Positions 37,103 to 46,583 are shown, numbered from the stretch's first letter. The stretch: DNA of 64,000 nt from SKVR01 sp964453995 (GCA_964453995.1 CAYVQC010000018.1:1-64000); one strand, 5' to 3'. Made by a program: numbers and translations. The notes: generated by a model not told the origin, from the sequence alone.

Positions 37103-38161
37103 ATGATGAAAATACTGCTAAAACTTTCGATTCTCGCTTTAATACTGAGCTTTATGTCGTGCAATTCTTCCCAAACCAATGATTCGCGTGTAGATCACAT
37201 GCTACCCCAGGATGAAAGCAGCTTGATTGCCGGAATGTCAGAAGCCATTTGCTACTCGGGATTTCGAACCGGGCAGCATCCCGACAGGGGCGCAGGAGCT
37301 GTTAATCCCAGCTATGAAGAAATCCTGGAAGACCTGATGATTCTCAGGGAGCAAACTCCTTTCAGGCTTTTTCGTCTCTACGACAGTGACGAAAACAGCC
37401 AGATGGTGTTGCAGGTGATCAGGGAAAACAACCTGGATTTTAAAGTCATGCTGGGTATTTGGCTAAGGGCCGAAATCGACAGTTATGAAACCTGCACATG
37501 GCTCGATGAACCCTGGCCCCAGGAAACCCTGGAAAGGAACAAACAGCTCAACGATCAGCAGATTGCAAAAGGTATAGAACTGGCCAATGAATACCAGGAT
37601 ATCATAGTGGCAGTGAACGTGGGCAATGAATCCCTGGTAGACTGGAACGAACACCGGGTACACGTGGACTCTGTAATTACCTACGTAAAAAGAGTTCAAA
37701 AGGCTATTGATCAACCCGTTACCGTGGCCGACAACTATAAGTGGTGGGCCGACCAGGGAAAAGACCTGGCTGAAGTTGTGGATTTTGTTTCCATTCACAT
37801 ATACCCCATTTGGGAAGGTCGCGACATTGATCAGGGCATGAGTTATTCCCTGGAAAATATCGAGGAGGTAATGACTGCATTGCCAGGAAAGCAAATCGTA
37901 ATCAGTGAAGCAGGATGGGCCACTACAGCAACGGAATTTGGACCACGCGCAAGCCAGGAAAAACAAAAGCAATACATTGAAGAGCTAATGCAGTGGTCGG
38001 TTCGGAACAATGTTACCACTTTCATATTTGAAGCTTTTGATGAAGACTGGAAAGGCGACCCCAACAACCCCCTGGGAGCCGAAAAGCACTGGGGGCTCTT
38101 CACCGTAGAGCGTGAGCCTAAAAAGGTTGTTGAAATATTTTCTGATCGGAAGGTTAGATAA
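37103..38161 (+). CDS. GH17-type beta-1,3-glucanase lipoprotein
   Basis: A 352-residue enzyme. The start at 37103 gives the lipoprotein signal MMKILLKLSILALILSFMSC (a second ATG follows at 37106). The GH17 TIM barrel has acid/base Glu176 in VNVGNES and nucleophile Glu269 in VISEAGWAT, plus FRLFRLYDSDENS near the N-terminus and a closing FEAFDEDWKG..EKHWGLF. It is translationally close to the GH149 gene (19 bases), so both serve beta-1,3-glucan breakdown: this one in the periplasm or at the surface, GH149 inside. Confidence 0.9.
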   Translation: MMKILLKLSILALILSFMSCNSSQTNDSRVDHMLPQDESSLIAGMSEAICYSGFRTGQHPDRGAGAVNPSYEEILEDLMILREQTPFRLFRLYDSDENSQMVLQVIRENNLDFKVMLGIWLRAEIDSYETCTWLDEPWPQETLERNKQLNDQQIAKGIELANEYQDIIVAVNVGNESLVDWNEHRVHVDSVITYVKRVQKAIDQPVTVADNYKWWADQGKDLAEVVDFVSIHIYPIWEGRDIDQGMSYSLENIEEVMTALPGKQIVISEAGWATTATEFGPRASQEKQKQYIEELMQWSVRNNVTTFIFEAFDEDWKGDPNNPLGAEKHWGLFTVEREPKKVVEIFSDRKVR

Positions 38162-38194
38162 AACTTAATAGAGGCTAATGTGCGTATTGATCAT

Positions 38195-38249
38195 TGAGCC
38201 TGTCGAAACGACATCTGATTATCAGCACAAAGCCCGCTTCAACAAGCTC
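38195..38249 (+). repeat. degenerate REP-like element
   Basis: TGAGCCTGTCGAAA (38195-38208) is identical to the reverse complement of 14475-14488. A weaker opposite arm CTTCAACAAGCTC lies at 38237-38249. It sits in the 219-base gap between the GH17 and GPH genes. It resembles widespread bacterial REP-type palindromes of the TTCGACAGGCTCA kind. Confidence 0.6.
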
Positions 38250-38380
38250 TGCGTACTTATAAAATCAGGCTCAGGAAACAGCCTAAAGAATAAAATTCAA
38301 ATCAACGGGTTTTAGCCCCAGTGAAAAAAAAATAGCAGTGAGATAAGCACACTATACATGAAAAGCACTACATAACCCAA

Positions 38381-39745
38381 ATGGAAATAAATATGGGCAA
38401 AACACACACAAAACTATCAATAAAGGAAAAGATCGGATATGGGCTGGGCGATACCGCATCGCATTTTGTGTGGGATATGGTAGGATTCTGGATCCTGATC
38501 TTTTATACCGATACCTTTGGTATTTCTGCGGCAGCTGCCGGCACCATAATGCTCATTGCCCGCTTCTGGGATATGGCCAGCGATCCACTGATGGGTATTA
38601 TTGCCGACCGGACCAACACCCGTTGGGGTAAATTCAGGCCCTATTTGCTTTGGATGGCATTGCCCTACAGTGTGCTTGCCGTACTCACTTTTACCACACC
38701 CAACCTGCCCCCCACAGGGAAGGTGGTCTATGCCGGGGCTACCTATTTGCTTCTGATGACAGTTTTTACTGCCATTAACCTGCCCTATTCTTCCCTGGGA
38801 GCGGTTATGACATCCAACTCCTATGAAAGGGCAGGACTGAATTCTTACCGGTTTATTTTTGCCTTTGCCGGTCAGTTTATTGTAACAGGATCGGCACTTT
38901 ATCTGGCTACCTGGTTGGGTAAAGGGGATATGGCAAAAGGGTATCAGTATACCCTTACCCTTTTTGCACTGATGAGTTTCATCCTCTTTATGGTCACATT
39001 CAAAACCACCCGCGAAAGAGTGGTACCCCCCCCGGCCCAAAAAAACAATCTGCGGGAAGACCTGCTAAACCTTCTGCGAAATCGGCCGTGGGTGATCCTG
39101 TTTTTTGTAGGTATCATTTCTTTTATCATGTTTGCTTTACAGAATTTGTCCATAGCCTATTACTTTAAGTATTACGTGGGTAAAGAACAAAGCGTTCAGT
39201 TGTTCAATATCATCGGTACCATAGCATTGATCGCCGGCATCCCCTTTTCAAAACCTCTTGCCCAGCGTTTTGGAAAACGGAATACATACATAGGCAGCTC
39301 CCTTCTGTCTGGTTTGTTTTTTATTTTGCTTTACATTCCTGGCAATGAAAACATATACTCCGTCTATATTCTTAATATCCTGGCAAAATTCACCTATGCC
39401 CCTGCGGTGCCTTTGTTGTGGACCATGCTTGCAGATACCGCAGACTATTCCGAATGGAAATTCCACCGACGGGCTACAGGCCTGGTATTTTCGGCGGCCA
39501 CATTTGCGCAAAAAGCAGGATGGGGAATTGGCGGGGCATTGGCAGGCTGGATGCTGGAATGGTTTAAGTTTGAGGCAAACGTGGAACAAACGGCTACGGC
39601 TCTTACGGGTATTAAACTCATGATCTCGGTATTTCCCGGGGTATTGTATATGTCATGCGCCATATTGCTTTACTACTATGCTATTGACCAGAAAACCTGC
39701 CTGGAAATGGAAAAAGACCTTGAGCAGCGAAGAGCAGGAAAATAA
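38381..39745 (+). CDS. GPH-family (MelB-like) sugar:cation symporter
   Basis: A 454-residue inner-membrane carrier of the glycoside-pentoside-hexuronide family. Typical features are the N-terminal KEKIGYGLGDTASHFVWDM, the helix 2-3 loop DPLMGIIADRTNTRWGKFRPYLLW, INLPYSSLGAVMT, and the late loop ADTADYSEWKFHRRATGLVFSAATFAQK. No large insert. Within the locus it probably imports a product of the lipoprotein GH17/GH30 enzymes. The start could also be ATG 38393 (MGKTHTK). Confidence 0.9.
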   Translation: MEINMGKTHTKLSIKEKIGYGLGDTASHFVWDMVGFWILIFYTDTFGISAAAAGTIMLIARFWDMASDPLMGIIADRTNTRWGKFRPYLLWMALPYSVLAVLTFTTPNLPPTGKVVYAGATYLLLMTVFTAINLPYSSLGAVMTSNSYERAGLNSYRFIFAFAGQFIVTGSALYLATWLGKGDMAKGYQYTLTLFALMSFILFMVTFKTTRERVVPPPAQKNNLREDLLNLLRNRPWVILFFVGIISFIMFALQNLSIAYYFKYYVGKEQSVQLFNIIGTIALIAGIPFSKPLAQRFGKRNTYIGSSLLSGLFFILLYIPGNENIYSVYILNILAKFTYAPAVPLLWTMLADTADYSEWKFHRRATGLVFSAATFAQKAGWGIGGALAGWMLEWFKFEANVEQTATALTGIKLMISVFPGVLYMSCAILLYYYAIDQKTCLEMEKDLEQRRAGK

Positions 39746-39825
39746 AAATCATCGATAATGAACGGCATGAAGGATTTTGCACGATATCACAATTATTATA
39801 ACTATAAGGCTTAACCCCATAAATT

Positions 39826-41094
39826 ATGAAGACAAGAATTTTACTCCTGATCCCATTACTGGCAGCACTGCTAATGATCTCATGCACTACGGCGCGGGTA
39901 CCCAAGGACAAAACTGCTGCTGAGATACTGGGTAATCCGCAATACCAGGCTATATCCTATGGCGGATACCGCGAAACCACAAGGGATATCCAGCCAACCC
40001 TTCCCCAGTTAAAAGAAGACATGAGGATACTCTCGGCCATGGGAATAAAGCTATTGCGTACCTACAACGTGCACCTGGATGAAGCAGCCAACCTGCTGGA
40101 AGCCATAAGACAATTGAAGGCAGAAGACCCTACCTTTGAAATGTACGTCATGCTGGGAGCATGGATCGATTGCAAAAATGCATGGACCGATCTGCCCGAG
40201 CGCATCCGCGACCAGGAAAGCGAAAGAAATACTGTGGAAATAGCCCGTGCTGTGGAACTTACACAGCAATATCCCGATATTGTAAAAATTATTGCCGTTG
40301 GCAACGAAGCCATGGTGCATTGGGCATGGAACTATTATGTTGAACCAGGCATCATTCTCAACTGGGTAAACCATCTGCAAAACCTGAAAAAGCAGGGAGA
40401 GCTGCCAGAAACCCTTTGGATTACCAGCTCCGACAATTTTGCATCATGGGGTGGTGGTGGCAGTGAGTATCATAAAGAAGATTTGAATGAACTCATTAAA
40501 GCTGTAGACTTCATCTCCATGCACACATACCCCATGCACGATACCCACTACAACCCCGAATTCTGGGGAGTGCCGAAAGATGAACAAGATCTTTCAGACC
40601 AGGAAAAGATTCATTCGGCCATGATCAGGGCCCGCGATTACGCCATTTCACAATATAAAAGTGTGGTGGATTATATGCATAGCCTGGGCGTGGATAAACC
40701 CGTTCATATCGGAGAAACCGGTTGGGCTTCCCAATCCAATGAATTTTATGGCGAGGAAGGCGCAAGGGCTATTGATGAATACAAGGCAGCCCTTTACTAC
40801 CAGCACATGCGCGAATGGACCAACAACGAAAACATTACCTGCTTTTATTTTGAAGCCTTTGACGAAAAATGGAAAGACGCTGCAAACCCCATGGGTTCAG
40901 AAAACCATTTCGGCTTAATCAACCTGCAGGCCCAGGCAAAATATGCCCTCTGGGATCTTGTGGATGAAGGAATTTTCGATGGGTTGACACGCGATGGAAT
41001 GCCCATTACCAAAACTTTCAACGGTGACTATGACGCCATGATGAAAACTGTAAAAGTGCCACCCACCAGCCAGGAAATAGAAGAAAGGGACTGA
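39826..41094 (+). CDS. second GH17-type beta-1,3-glucanase lipoprotein
   Basis: A 422-residue lipoprotein (MKTRILLLIPLLAALLMISC, Cys20). The GH17 barrel has acid/base Glu161 in AVGNEAMVHW and nucleophile Glu297 in HIGETGWASQ, with KLLRTYNVHLDEA near the N-terminus and the same FEAFDEKWKD..ENHFGL closing motif as the first GH17. It is longer than its neighbour because of inserts before the nucleophile (STEYHK-to-IRARDY region) and a C-terminal tail. The two paralogs may differ in chain length or branch preference. Confidence 0.9.
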   Translation: MKTRILLLIPLLAALLMISCTTARVPKDKTAAEILGNPQYQAISYGGYRETTRDIQPTLPQLKEDMRILSAMGIKLLRTYNVHLDEAANLLEAIRQLKAEDPTFEMYVMLGAWIDCKNAWTDLPERIRDQESERNTVEIARAVELTQQYPDIVKIIAVGNEAMVHWAWNYYVEPGIILNWVNHLQNLKKQGELPETLWITSSDNFASWGGGGSEYHKEDLNELIKAVDFISMHTYPMHDTHYNPEFWGVPKDEQDLSDQEKIHSAMIRARDYAISQYKSVVDYMHSLGVDKPVHIGETGWASQSNEFYGEEGARAIDEYKAALYYQHMREWTNNENITCFYFEAFDEKWKDAANPMGSENHFGLINLQAQAKYALWDLVDEGIFDGLTRDGMPITKTFNGDYDAMMKTVKVPPTSQEIEERD

Positions 41095-41202
41095 TAAGCG
41101 TCATGAATATAAATCATTACCTGGCAAAGGCAGGAACGAAATATAAACCAGGGAAACCAAACAGAATCAAACCGGATTTAACCACACCATAATTCTTAAA
41201 AC

Positions 41203-42714
41203 ATGAAACACAAAATATTGTCAACCAGCGCCTTATTCATAATCATTGCCATTATGAGCAGTTGTACACAATCTCCGTTATTGGAGGCAGAAATCTATGA
41301 AACATCAGAAAGCGGAAATAAACTTACCCGCCTTACAGAATTCCCAAATGTTGAAGAGCCCGTAAAAATCACTATTTCGCCAGATGAAAAATTCCAGACC
41401 ATCACCGGCATTGGAGGTTCCTTTACCGAGGCCTCTGCCTACCTCCTCAACCAATTGAGCCAGGAAAACAGGAATAAGATACTGGAAGCTTATTTCGGAG
41501 ACTCGGGAGCAAGGTATTCACTCACCCGAACCCATATGAACTCCTGCGATTTTTCGCTGGATAATTATTCCTATGCCCCGGTGGAAGGTGATGTAGAGCT
41601 AAAGCATTTTTCCATAGAAGAAGACATGGATGACATCATCCCTATGATCAGAGATGCCATGGCCATTTCCACAGAGGGGTTTAAGATCATATCCTCACCC
41701 TGGACGGCACCCCCATGGATGAAAGATAACAAAGACTGGAAAGGGGGCAAGCTTTTACCCCGGTACTATGATACCTGGGCCTTATTCTTTTCAAAATACT
41801 TTGACGCCTACCGGGAACAGGGGATTGACATATGGGCATTTACCGTAGAAAATGAACCCCTTGGCAACGACAGCAACTGGGAGAGCATGCACTTTACCCC
41901 CATGGAGCAAAATGAATTTGTGAAAAACCATTTGGGGCCCCGGTTACAAAAAGACAACCATGATGTAAAAATACTGGGGTACGATCAAAACCGAGATACA
42001 GAGTTGATTGAATGGGTAGATGCCATGTACGACGACGAAGAAGCAGCACAATACTATGATGGTACAGCTGTGCACTGGTACGGAAGTACAGTCTCCTATT
42101 TCCCCGATGCTTTGCAGTATGCACATAGCAAAGCTCCAGGCAAGCATTTGATTCAATCTGAAGGATGTGTTGACGCTGAAGTTCCCAGGTGGAATGATGA
42201 TGCCTGGTACTGGTCTAAAGAAGCAACCGACTGGGGATGGGACTGGGCCCCGGAAGAAAAAAAGCATCTGCACCCCAAATACGTCCCTGTATTCCGTTAT
42301 GCCCGTGATATCATCGGTTGCTTCAACAATTGGGTAGACGGCTGGGTAGACTGGAATATGGTGCTGAACCGGCAGGGCGGACCCAACTGGGCTCAAAACT
42401 GGTGTGTGGCTCCTGTCATTGTCGATCCTGACAAAGATGAGGTGTATTTCACCCCTCTCTACTACACCATGACACATTTCAGCCGCTATATAAGGCCGGG
42501 GGCCGTTAGAATTGGTTTTGAAAATGCAGATGAGCAGCTGATGGTTACTGCAGTGCAAAATCCCGATGGAAGCATTGCTGTAGTACTTTTCAATCCCAGC
42601 GAGGAACAGAAGGGAATACAACTCTCCCTTGCACAGAAATCAATTGAATTTACTATTAGTGCCAAGGCCCTTCAAACCCTGGTTATTCCCTCAGACAAGA
42701 ACGGCACCATTTAA
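41203..42714 (+). CDS. GH30 beta-glucanase lipoprotein (beta-1,6-glucanase-like)
   Basis: A 503-residue lipoprotein (signal ending IMSSC, Cys21). The GH30 fold has the N-terminal FQTITGIGGSFTEASAYLL, acid/base Glu218 in FTVENEPL, nucleophile Glu320 in LIQSEGCVD, and a C-terminal beta domain (YTMTHFSRYIRPGAVRI, VVLFNPSEEQ). In beta-glucan loci GH30 commonly removes beta-1,6-glucosyl branches of laminarin, and that role is inferred here. A GPH transporter follows after 20 bases and is surely cotranscribed. Confidence 0.93.
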   Translation: MKHKILSTSALFIIIAIMSSCTQSPLLEAEIYETSESGNKLTRLTEFPNVEEPVKITISPDEKFQTITGIGGSFTEASAYLLNQLSQENRNKILEAYFGDSGARYSLTRTHMNSCDFSLDNYSYAPVEGDVELKHFSIEEDMDDIIPMIRDAMAISTEGFKIISSPWTAPPWMKDNKDWKGGKLLPRYYDTWALFFSKYFDAYREQGIDIWAFTVENEPLGNDSNWESMHFTPMEQNEFVKNHLGPRLQKDNHDVKILGYDQNRDTELIEWVDAMYDDEEAAQYYDGTAVHWYGSTVSYFPDALQYAHSKAPGKHLIQSEGCVDAEVPRWNDDAWYWSKEATDWGWDWAPEEKKHLHPKYVPVFRYARDIIGCFNNWVDGWVDWNMVLNRQGGPNWAQNWCVAPVIVDPDKDEVYFTPLYYTMTHFSRYIRPGAVRIGFENADEQLMVTAVQNPDGSIAVVLFNPSEEQKGIQLSLAQKSIEFTISAKALQTLVIPSDKNGTI

Positions 42715-42734
42715 TAAGCCCTAAAAGAAAAGAG

Positions 42735-44165
42735 ATGACAGCCTACCAAACCCCCTTAAAAGACAGAGTACCCTTAGGGCAAAAAGTTGCCTTCGGAACC
42801 GGTAACCTGGTAATCAACCTGCTGCCGGGTGCCCTTGGAGTATTCCAGTTCTTCCTTCTCACCGCCTTTGGTATCGACCCGGTCCTTGCCGGGCTTCTGG
42901 GCGGCTTACCAAGGTTGCTGGATGCTCTCACCGATCCTATTATGGGTTATATCACCGACAATACCAAGTCAAGGTTTGGACGCAGAAGACCCTATATCTT
43001 CATCGGAGCCATTCTCAGCGGTATAATGTTTGCCCTGCTTTGGCAGCTCAATCCGGACAATTCTGAGATATATAATTTCTGGTACTTCCTTATTCTTTCT
43101 TTCATCTTTATTATTGCCAATACCATTTTTGCAACACCTTACATTGGGCTTGGTTATGAAATGACCCCCGACTACAACGAGCGTACCCGCCTGATGGCAT
43201 TTGCTCAAACTATCGGGCAGTTTGCTTGGATGATTGTACCATGGTTCTGGGTGCTGATTGCGAATCCTGATCTGTTCGAGACCCAGGCTGTTGGGGTAAG
43301 AAAGCTCTCAATCCTTGTAGGAGGAATATGTATGGTTTTGGGAATTCTCCCCGCTCTCTTCTGTAAAGAGGTGAACCAGGCAAACCTTACCAACAGGGAT
43401 GATCTTACCCTGAAGAACATATCAAAGAATTTCAAGGGCCTGTTGAGAAATATGGTGCTGATCTTTAAAAATAAACCTTTTGTGAGGCTGTGTGGCGCTA
43501 CCTTCCTGGTATTTAACGGCTTCCAGCTGGTTGCTTCTTTCAGCTACTTTATCATTCTGTTCTATATGTTTGGTGGCAACTATGATAATGCGGGAACATG
43601 GCCGGCCTGGTTTTCAACCGTAAGTGCATTATTTACTGCGTTTCTTATTATTCCAATTGTCACATGGATGTCAAATAAATGGGGAAAACGCAATGCTTTT
43701 ATTGTATCAACATTCATCTCCATTATTGGATATACTTTGAAATGGTGGGGATTTAGCCCGGGTAACCCCTGGCTGATGTTTATGCCTGTACCTTTCATGG
43801 TATTTGGTATCGGGGGTCTTTTTACATTGATGATGAGTATGACTGCCGATGTGTGCGACCTGGATGAATTAAAAAACGGAATGCCACGAAAAGAAGGCAC
43901 ATTTGGGGCCATTTACTGGTGGATGGTAAAACTGGGTCAGGCAATCGCTTTGGTTTTGGGTGGATTGGTGTTGAAACTTGTAGGATTTGATCAGGATGCT
44001 GCAGTTCAAACAGCAGAAACACTTACACGTTTGAGGCTTGCTGATATTCTTATTCCAGCATCTACAGCCGGATTGGCCATTTTGGTAATGTGGAGATACA
44101 ACCTTACAGAAGACAAGGCAAGAAAGATTAAGGAAATACTCATCGAAAGAAGGGGAGAGCTATAA
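42735..44165 (+). CDS. GPH-family sugar:cation symporter
   Basis: A 476-residue inner-membrane carrier. Family signatures include KVAFGTGNLVINLLPGALGV, the loop DALTDPIMGYITDNTKSRFGRRRPYIFIG, ATPYIGLGYEMTPDYNERTRLM and VCDLDELKNGMPRKEGTFGA. Directly behind GH30 (20 bases), so it probably imports glucose, gentiobiose or another short product of that enzyme. Its stop overlaps the convergent DUF429 stop by six bases, marking the end of the locus. Confidence 0.9.
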   Translation: MTAYQTPLKDRVPLGQKVAFGTGNLVINLLPGALGVFQFFLLTAFGIDPVLAGLLGGLPRLLDALTDPIMGYITDNTKSRFGRRRPYIFIGAILSGIMFALLWQLNPDNSEIYNFWYFLILSFIFIIANTIFATPYIGLGYEMTPDYNERTRLMAFAQTIGQFAWMIVPWFWVLIANPDLFETQAVGVRKLSILVGGICMVLGILPALFCKEVNQANLTNRDDLTLKNISKNFKGLLRNMVLIFKNKPFVRLCGATFLVFNGFQLVASFSYFIILFYMFGGNYDNAGTWPAWFSTVSALFTAFLIIPIVTWMSNKWGKRNAFIVSTFISIIGYTLKWWGFSPGNPWLMFMPVPFMVFGIGGLFTLMMSMTADVCDLDELKNGMPRKEGTFGAIYWWMVKLGQAIALVLGGLVLKLVGFDQDAAVQTAETLTRLRLADILIPASTAGLAILVMWRYNLTEDKARKIKEILIERRGEL

Positions 44166-44891
44166 CCAAATCCCCATGCTGTTGCCAAGAGAGTCTTGCA
44201 GATAATGTTGCGAAATGTTTTGCAAGCGGTCTTTTCTTACATAGCTCAGCACAGCCAGTGCAAGGGCATCTGCCATATCATCGGGTTGTGTCTTACCCCG
44301 CAGAAGGTTGTCAGAACGCATGTGATCATAGCAGTCTTCTGCCCCTGCATAATGACCGTTCAGTATCTTTAGTCTTTCCGCAATACCCTGTGGAGTCTTC
44401 TTGGAATAACCCAGAGGGATGTTGTTGTTAAGATACTGGAAGCTGAGTTCGGGGTGAGCCTCCAGCAAATGGCCCCGCCATAATGGATTCAAATGCAGAA
44501 AGGCATTCACCTGCCTTATACGTGGCGCAATATTCCAGCTTTGTTTGCTCAGCTTTTTGCCCAGTATACGGAAGTTGGTCTCGCTGGCTTGTTCATAACT
44601 TTTTTTAAACAACGCTTCCATGCAGGGTGGGCTGAATATAGACGAATGCTTTCTGCCAAGAATTTTTCGGGCAGCAACATCACAAGGTCTTTGCATAAAG
44701 TGCTTCATCCCCTGGTGCAGCAGGCCCACTGGCATATCAATAAGGATCCTCACCGGATTTGGATACATCTGGGACAACTCGTTAATATCAGTCAAAAGGG
44801 AGTACCTGAAATTGGAATCAGAAAGACCTACCATCAGCCAGCCAACCTTGCATCCATCTATCCCTGTATAATACATATTGTGCTCTGCCAT
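44160..44891 (-). CDS. DUF429 protein, predicted RNase H-like nuclease
   Basis: A 243-residue cytoplasmic protein. It has the N-terminal GIDGCKVGWLMVGL strand with its Asp, ILIDMPVGL with a second Asp, the CDVAARKILGRKHSSIFSPP segment, LEAHPELSF with a Glu, and a C-terminal PDDMADALALAV with further acidic residues. These are the marks of DUF429, a predicted RNase H-fold nuclease of unknown target. It is convergent with the last transporter of the beta-glucan locus and divergent from the next lipoprotein; no functional link to either is evident. Confidence 0.85.
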   Translation of the reverse strand: MAEHNMYYTGIDGCKVGWLMVGLSDSNFRYSLLTDINELSQMYPNPVRILIDMPVGLLHQGMKHFMQRPCDVAARKILGRKHSSIFSPPCMEALFKKSYEQASETNFRILGKKLSKQSWNIAPRIRQVNAFLHLNPLWRGHLLEAHPELSFQYLNNNIPLGYSKKTPQGIAERLKILNGHYAGAEDCYDHMRSDNLLRGKTQPDDMADALALAVLSYVRKDRLQNISQHYLQDSLGNSMGIWL

Positions 44892-44925
44892 ATAAACTTA
44901 GCGGGTTTAAGACCAAATTAATTAT

Positions 44926-44933
44926 TACTTTTG
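44926..44933 (+). promoter_or_regulatory. minus-7 promoter box for the small lipoprotein
   Basis: TACTTTTG matches TAnnTTTG exactly, 26 bases before the start codon at 44960. Confidence 0.5.
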
Positions 44934-44959
44934 TGAAAACAACCTAAATTCTTTGCCTT

Positions 44960-45502
44960 ATGAAAAAATTCAACTTTTTACCTGTTTTGATCCTCAGCAG
45001 CTTCCTGCTTTTCCAGGCTTGCGATGAAGACATACTTGATGTAACAGAAAGTTTTACCTTTCAGCACGAATTTGTAATTTATTCCAACCAGGCTTCATTC
45101 ACTGACACTGCTCTGGTAAATCTTGGGGTGGATCACCCGCTCATTGAGGAGTATGGCAGTAAGATCAAGCAAATTGAAGTACAGAGCATTAAGTACTGGC
45201 TTATTGCCCATAATGGTAGCGATGAGCAAATGCTCAACACTCTGACTTTGCGGGTTGCCAATGCCGATGGCACCGATGCCAGGGATGTAGTAGCGCTTGA
45301 GAATATTGCACTACATCAGCTTCTTAACAATCCGACAGATCTTACCATCATTCCTGAAGGCAGAAGCAAGCTGGAAGACCTGGTAGAACTTCCTCCCCAT
45401 GCCTTCGAATACTCTATAGAATCGAGCATCAATGAGGTGCCTGCTGATTTTACACTGGTATTTGAAGTAACGGCAAAAATGACCGCAAATCCGCTCAATT
45501 AA
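44960..45502 (+). CDS. small lipoprotein of unknown function
   Basis: A 180-residue predicted lipoprotein (MKKFNFLPVLILSSFLLFQAC, Cys21) followed by an acidic linker and a beta-rich domain of about 140 residues. No catalytic motif or recognised family. It has its own promoter box and ends inside a hairpin, so it looks like a single-gene transcript. No functional link to its neighbours is visible. Confidence 0.75.
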   Translation: MKKFNFLPVLILSSFLLFQACDEDILDVTESFTFQHEFVIYSNQASFTDTALVNLGVDHPLIEEYGSKIKQIEVQSIKYWLIAHNGSDEQMLNTLTLRVANADGTDARDVVALENIALHQLLNNPTDLTIIPEGRSKLEDLVELPPHAFEYSIESSINEVPADFTLVFEVTAKMTANPLN

Positions 45503-45508
45503 GCGGAT
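45489..45508. terminator. hairpin spanning the stop codon of the small lipoprotein
   Basis: Perfect arms ATCCGCT (45489-45495) and AGCGGAT (45502-45508); the TAA stop lies in the loop. It separates convergent genes; no T-run. Confidence 0.35.
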
Positions 45509-45527
45509 ATACTACGGGGAATAGTCA

Positions 45528-46367
45528 TTATTCGTTTTGAAGATCATCCAGCTCTTTGAGCACTGATTTTAGGGTGCTTTGGCTCAACCCAAGCTGGTTT
45601 AACACGGCTGGATTTTCGCGAAGTTGACCACACAGAACCAACCCCTTTTTCAGCAGAAATGCCTTCTGCTTCTGATTAAGGCCTGTAAGAACAGTGATGG
45701 GATAAACATTAGCTTTTTCCACCATGTCTTTCAGGCTTTTATTTTTTGGCAAATCCCAGCTGAGCATGTGCAAGCCAGCACATCTGCCGTATTGCAGCGC
45801 GTCTTCAGTAAACCGCGTATTGGTGACCACCCAGCCAAAGAATCTTGTTTCTTTAAATTCCGGCAGTTTCTGCCTGAAGGCTATGATGTCATCAACCCTT
45901 GAGCGCACATACAAAGGCACCTGGACACTCGAATATTTCCCCTGGCTATTGTAGAATTTGCATTCCACAAGATATTGCGTGTTGTTATAAGTTGCTACTA
46001 CATCTATTTCATGGGTAACACACTGCCCCTGCAAAACCTGCCCTACTTCTACAGTAAAACCATTGGCGGCAAGTACCTGTCCTACAAAGTTTTCAAAGGG
46101 ATATCCGGTGGGTCCCAGCTCCATTATGGCTTTCTTCAGCCTGTAGCGGGCAGCATTGGCCCATTTCTTCTTTTTCAGCAGGGCAAATGCCTGTTTGTAA
46201 ATCTCCTGGGTGGTCATACCGGTTTGAAGTCGCAGAATGATATCCTCTACGATCTCTTCCACAAGGTTTTCTGTGGTACCAGCTCTTATAAGAGAACGGC
46301 GCAGTTTATCAGGATCGAAATGTTCCTTCTCTCCCGATGCTTTTTCAATCAGGGGTGTATCAATCAT
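45528..46367 (-). CDS. ATP-cone / Mrr-type restriction endonuclease-like protein
   Basis: A 279-residue protein with an unusual domain pair. An ATP-cone (about residues 5-85; FDPDKLRRSLIRAGTTENLVEEI) is the allosteric nucleotide-binding module of ribonucleotide reductase and NrdR. A PD-(D/E)xK nuclease core follows with Glu92, Asp122 in HEIDVVA and Glu135-x-Lys137 in LVECKF. The C-terminal ~60 residues are helical (SQSTLKSVLKELDDL) and could form a helix-hairpin-helix. No methylase or other restriction partner is nearby, so it is an orphan, perhaps nucleotide-gated DNA-processing enzyme. Confidence 0.85.
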   Translation of the reverse strand: MIDTPLIEKASGEKEHFDPDKLRRSLIRAGTTENLVEEIVEDIILRLQTGMTTQEIYKQAFALLKKKKWANAARYRLKKAIMELGPTGYPFENFVGQVLAANGFTVEVGQVLQGQCVTHEIDVVATYNNTQYLVECKFYNSQGKYSSVQVPLYVRSRVDDIIAFRQKLPEFKETRFFGWVVTNTRFTEDALQYGRCAGLHMLSWDLPKNKSLKDMVEKANVYPITVLTGLNQKQKAFLLKKGLVLCGQLRENPAVLNQLGLSQSTLKSVLKELDDLQNE

Positions 46368-46544
46368 AGCCTTAATATTTAGGCGCTAAAGATATGCATT
46401 GTTTTGATTCCTGTCAAAATCTTACATGATTATCTGCAAAATCGACTATGTGTGATTGTACAGGCTCTTTCATCATGGAAAATGCAAAATTCTCTATTTA
46501 TTTGCATATTGACGACAAGACCTAAATCACCCTGCTCAAACAGT

Positions 46545-46583
46545 AAAAAGAAAGAGACCGTCTTCCAGGGCAGAGACGGTCTC
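46545..46583 (-). terminator. terminator of dps
   Basis: Perfect 10-bp arms GAGACCGTCT (46554-46563) and AGACGGTCTC (46574-46583), with a 10-base loop. Read on the minus strand the stem is followed by TTTCTTTTT. It lies 50 bases after the dps stop. Confidence 0.7.
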
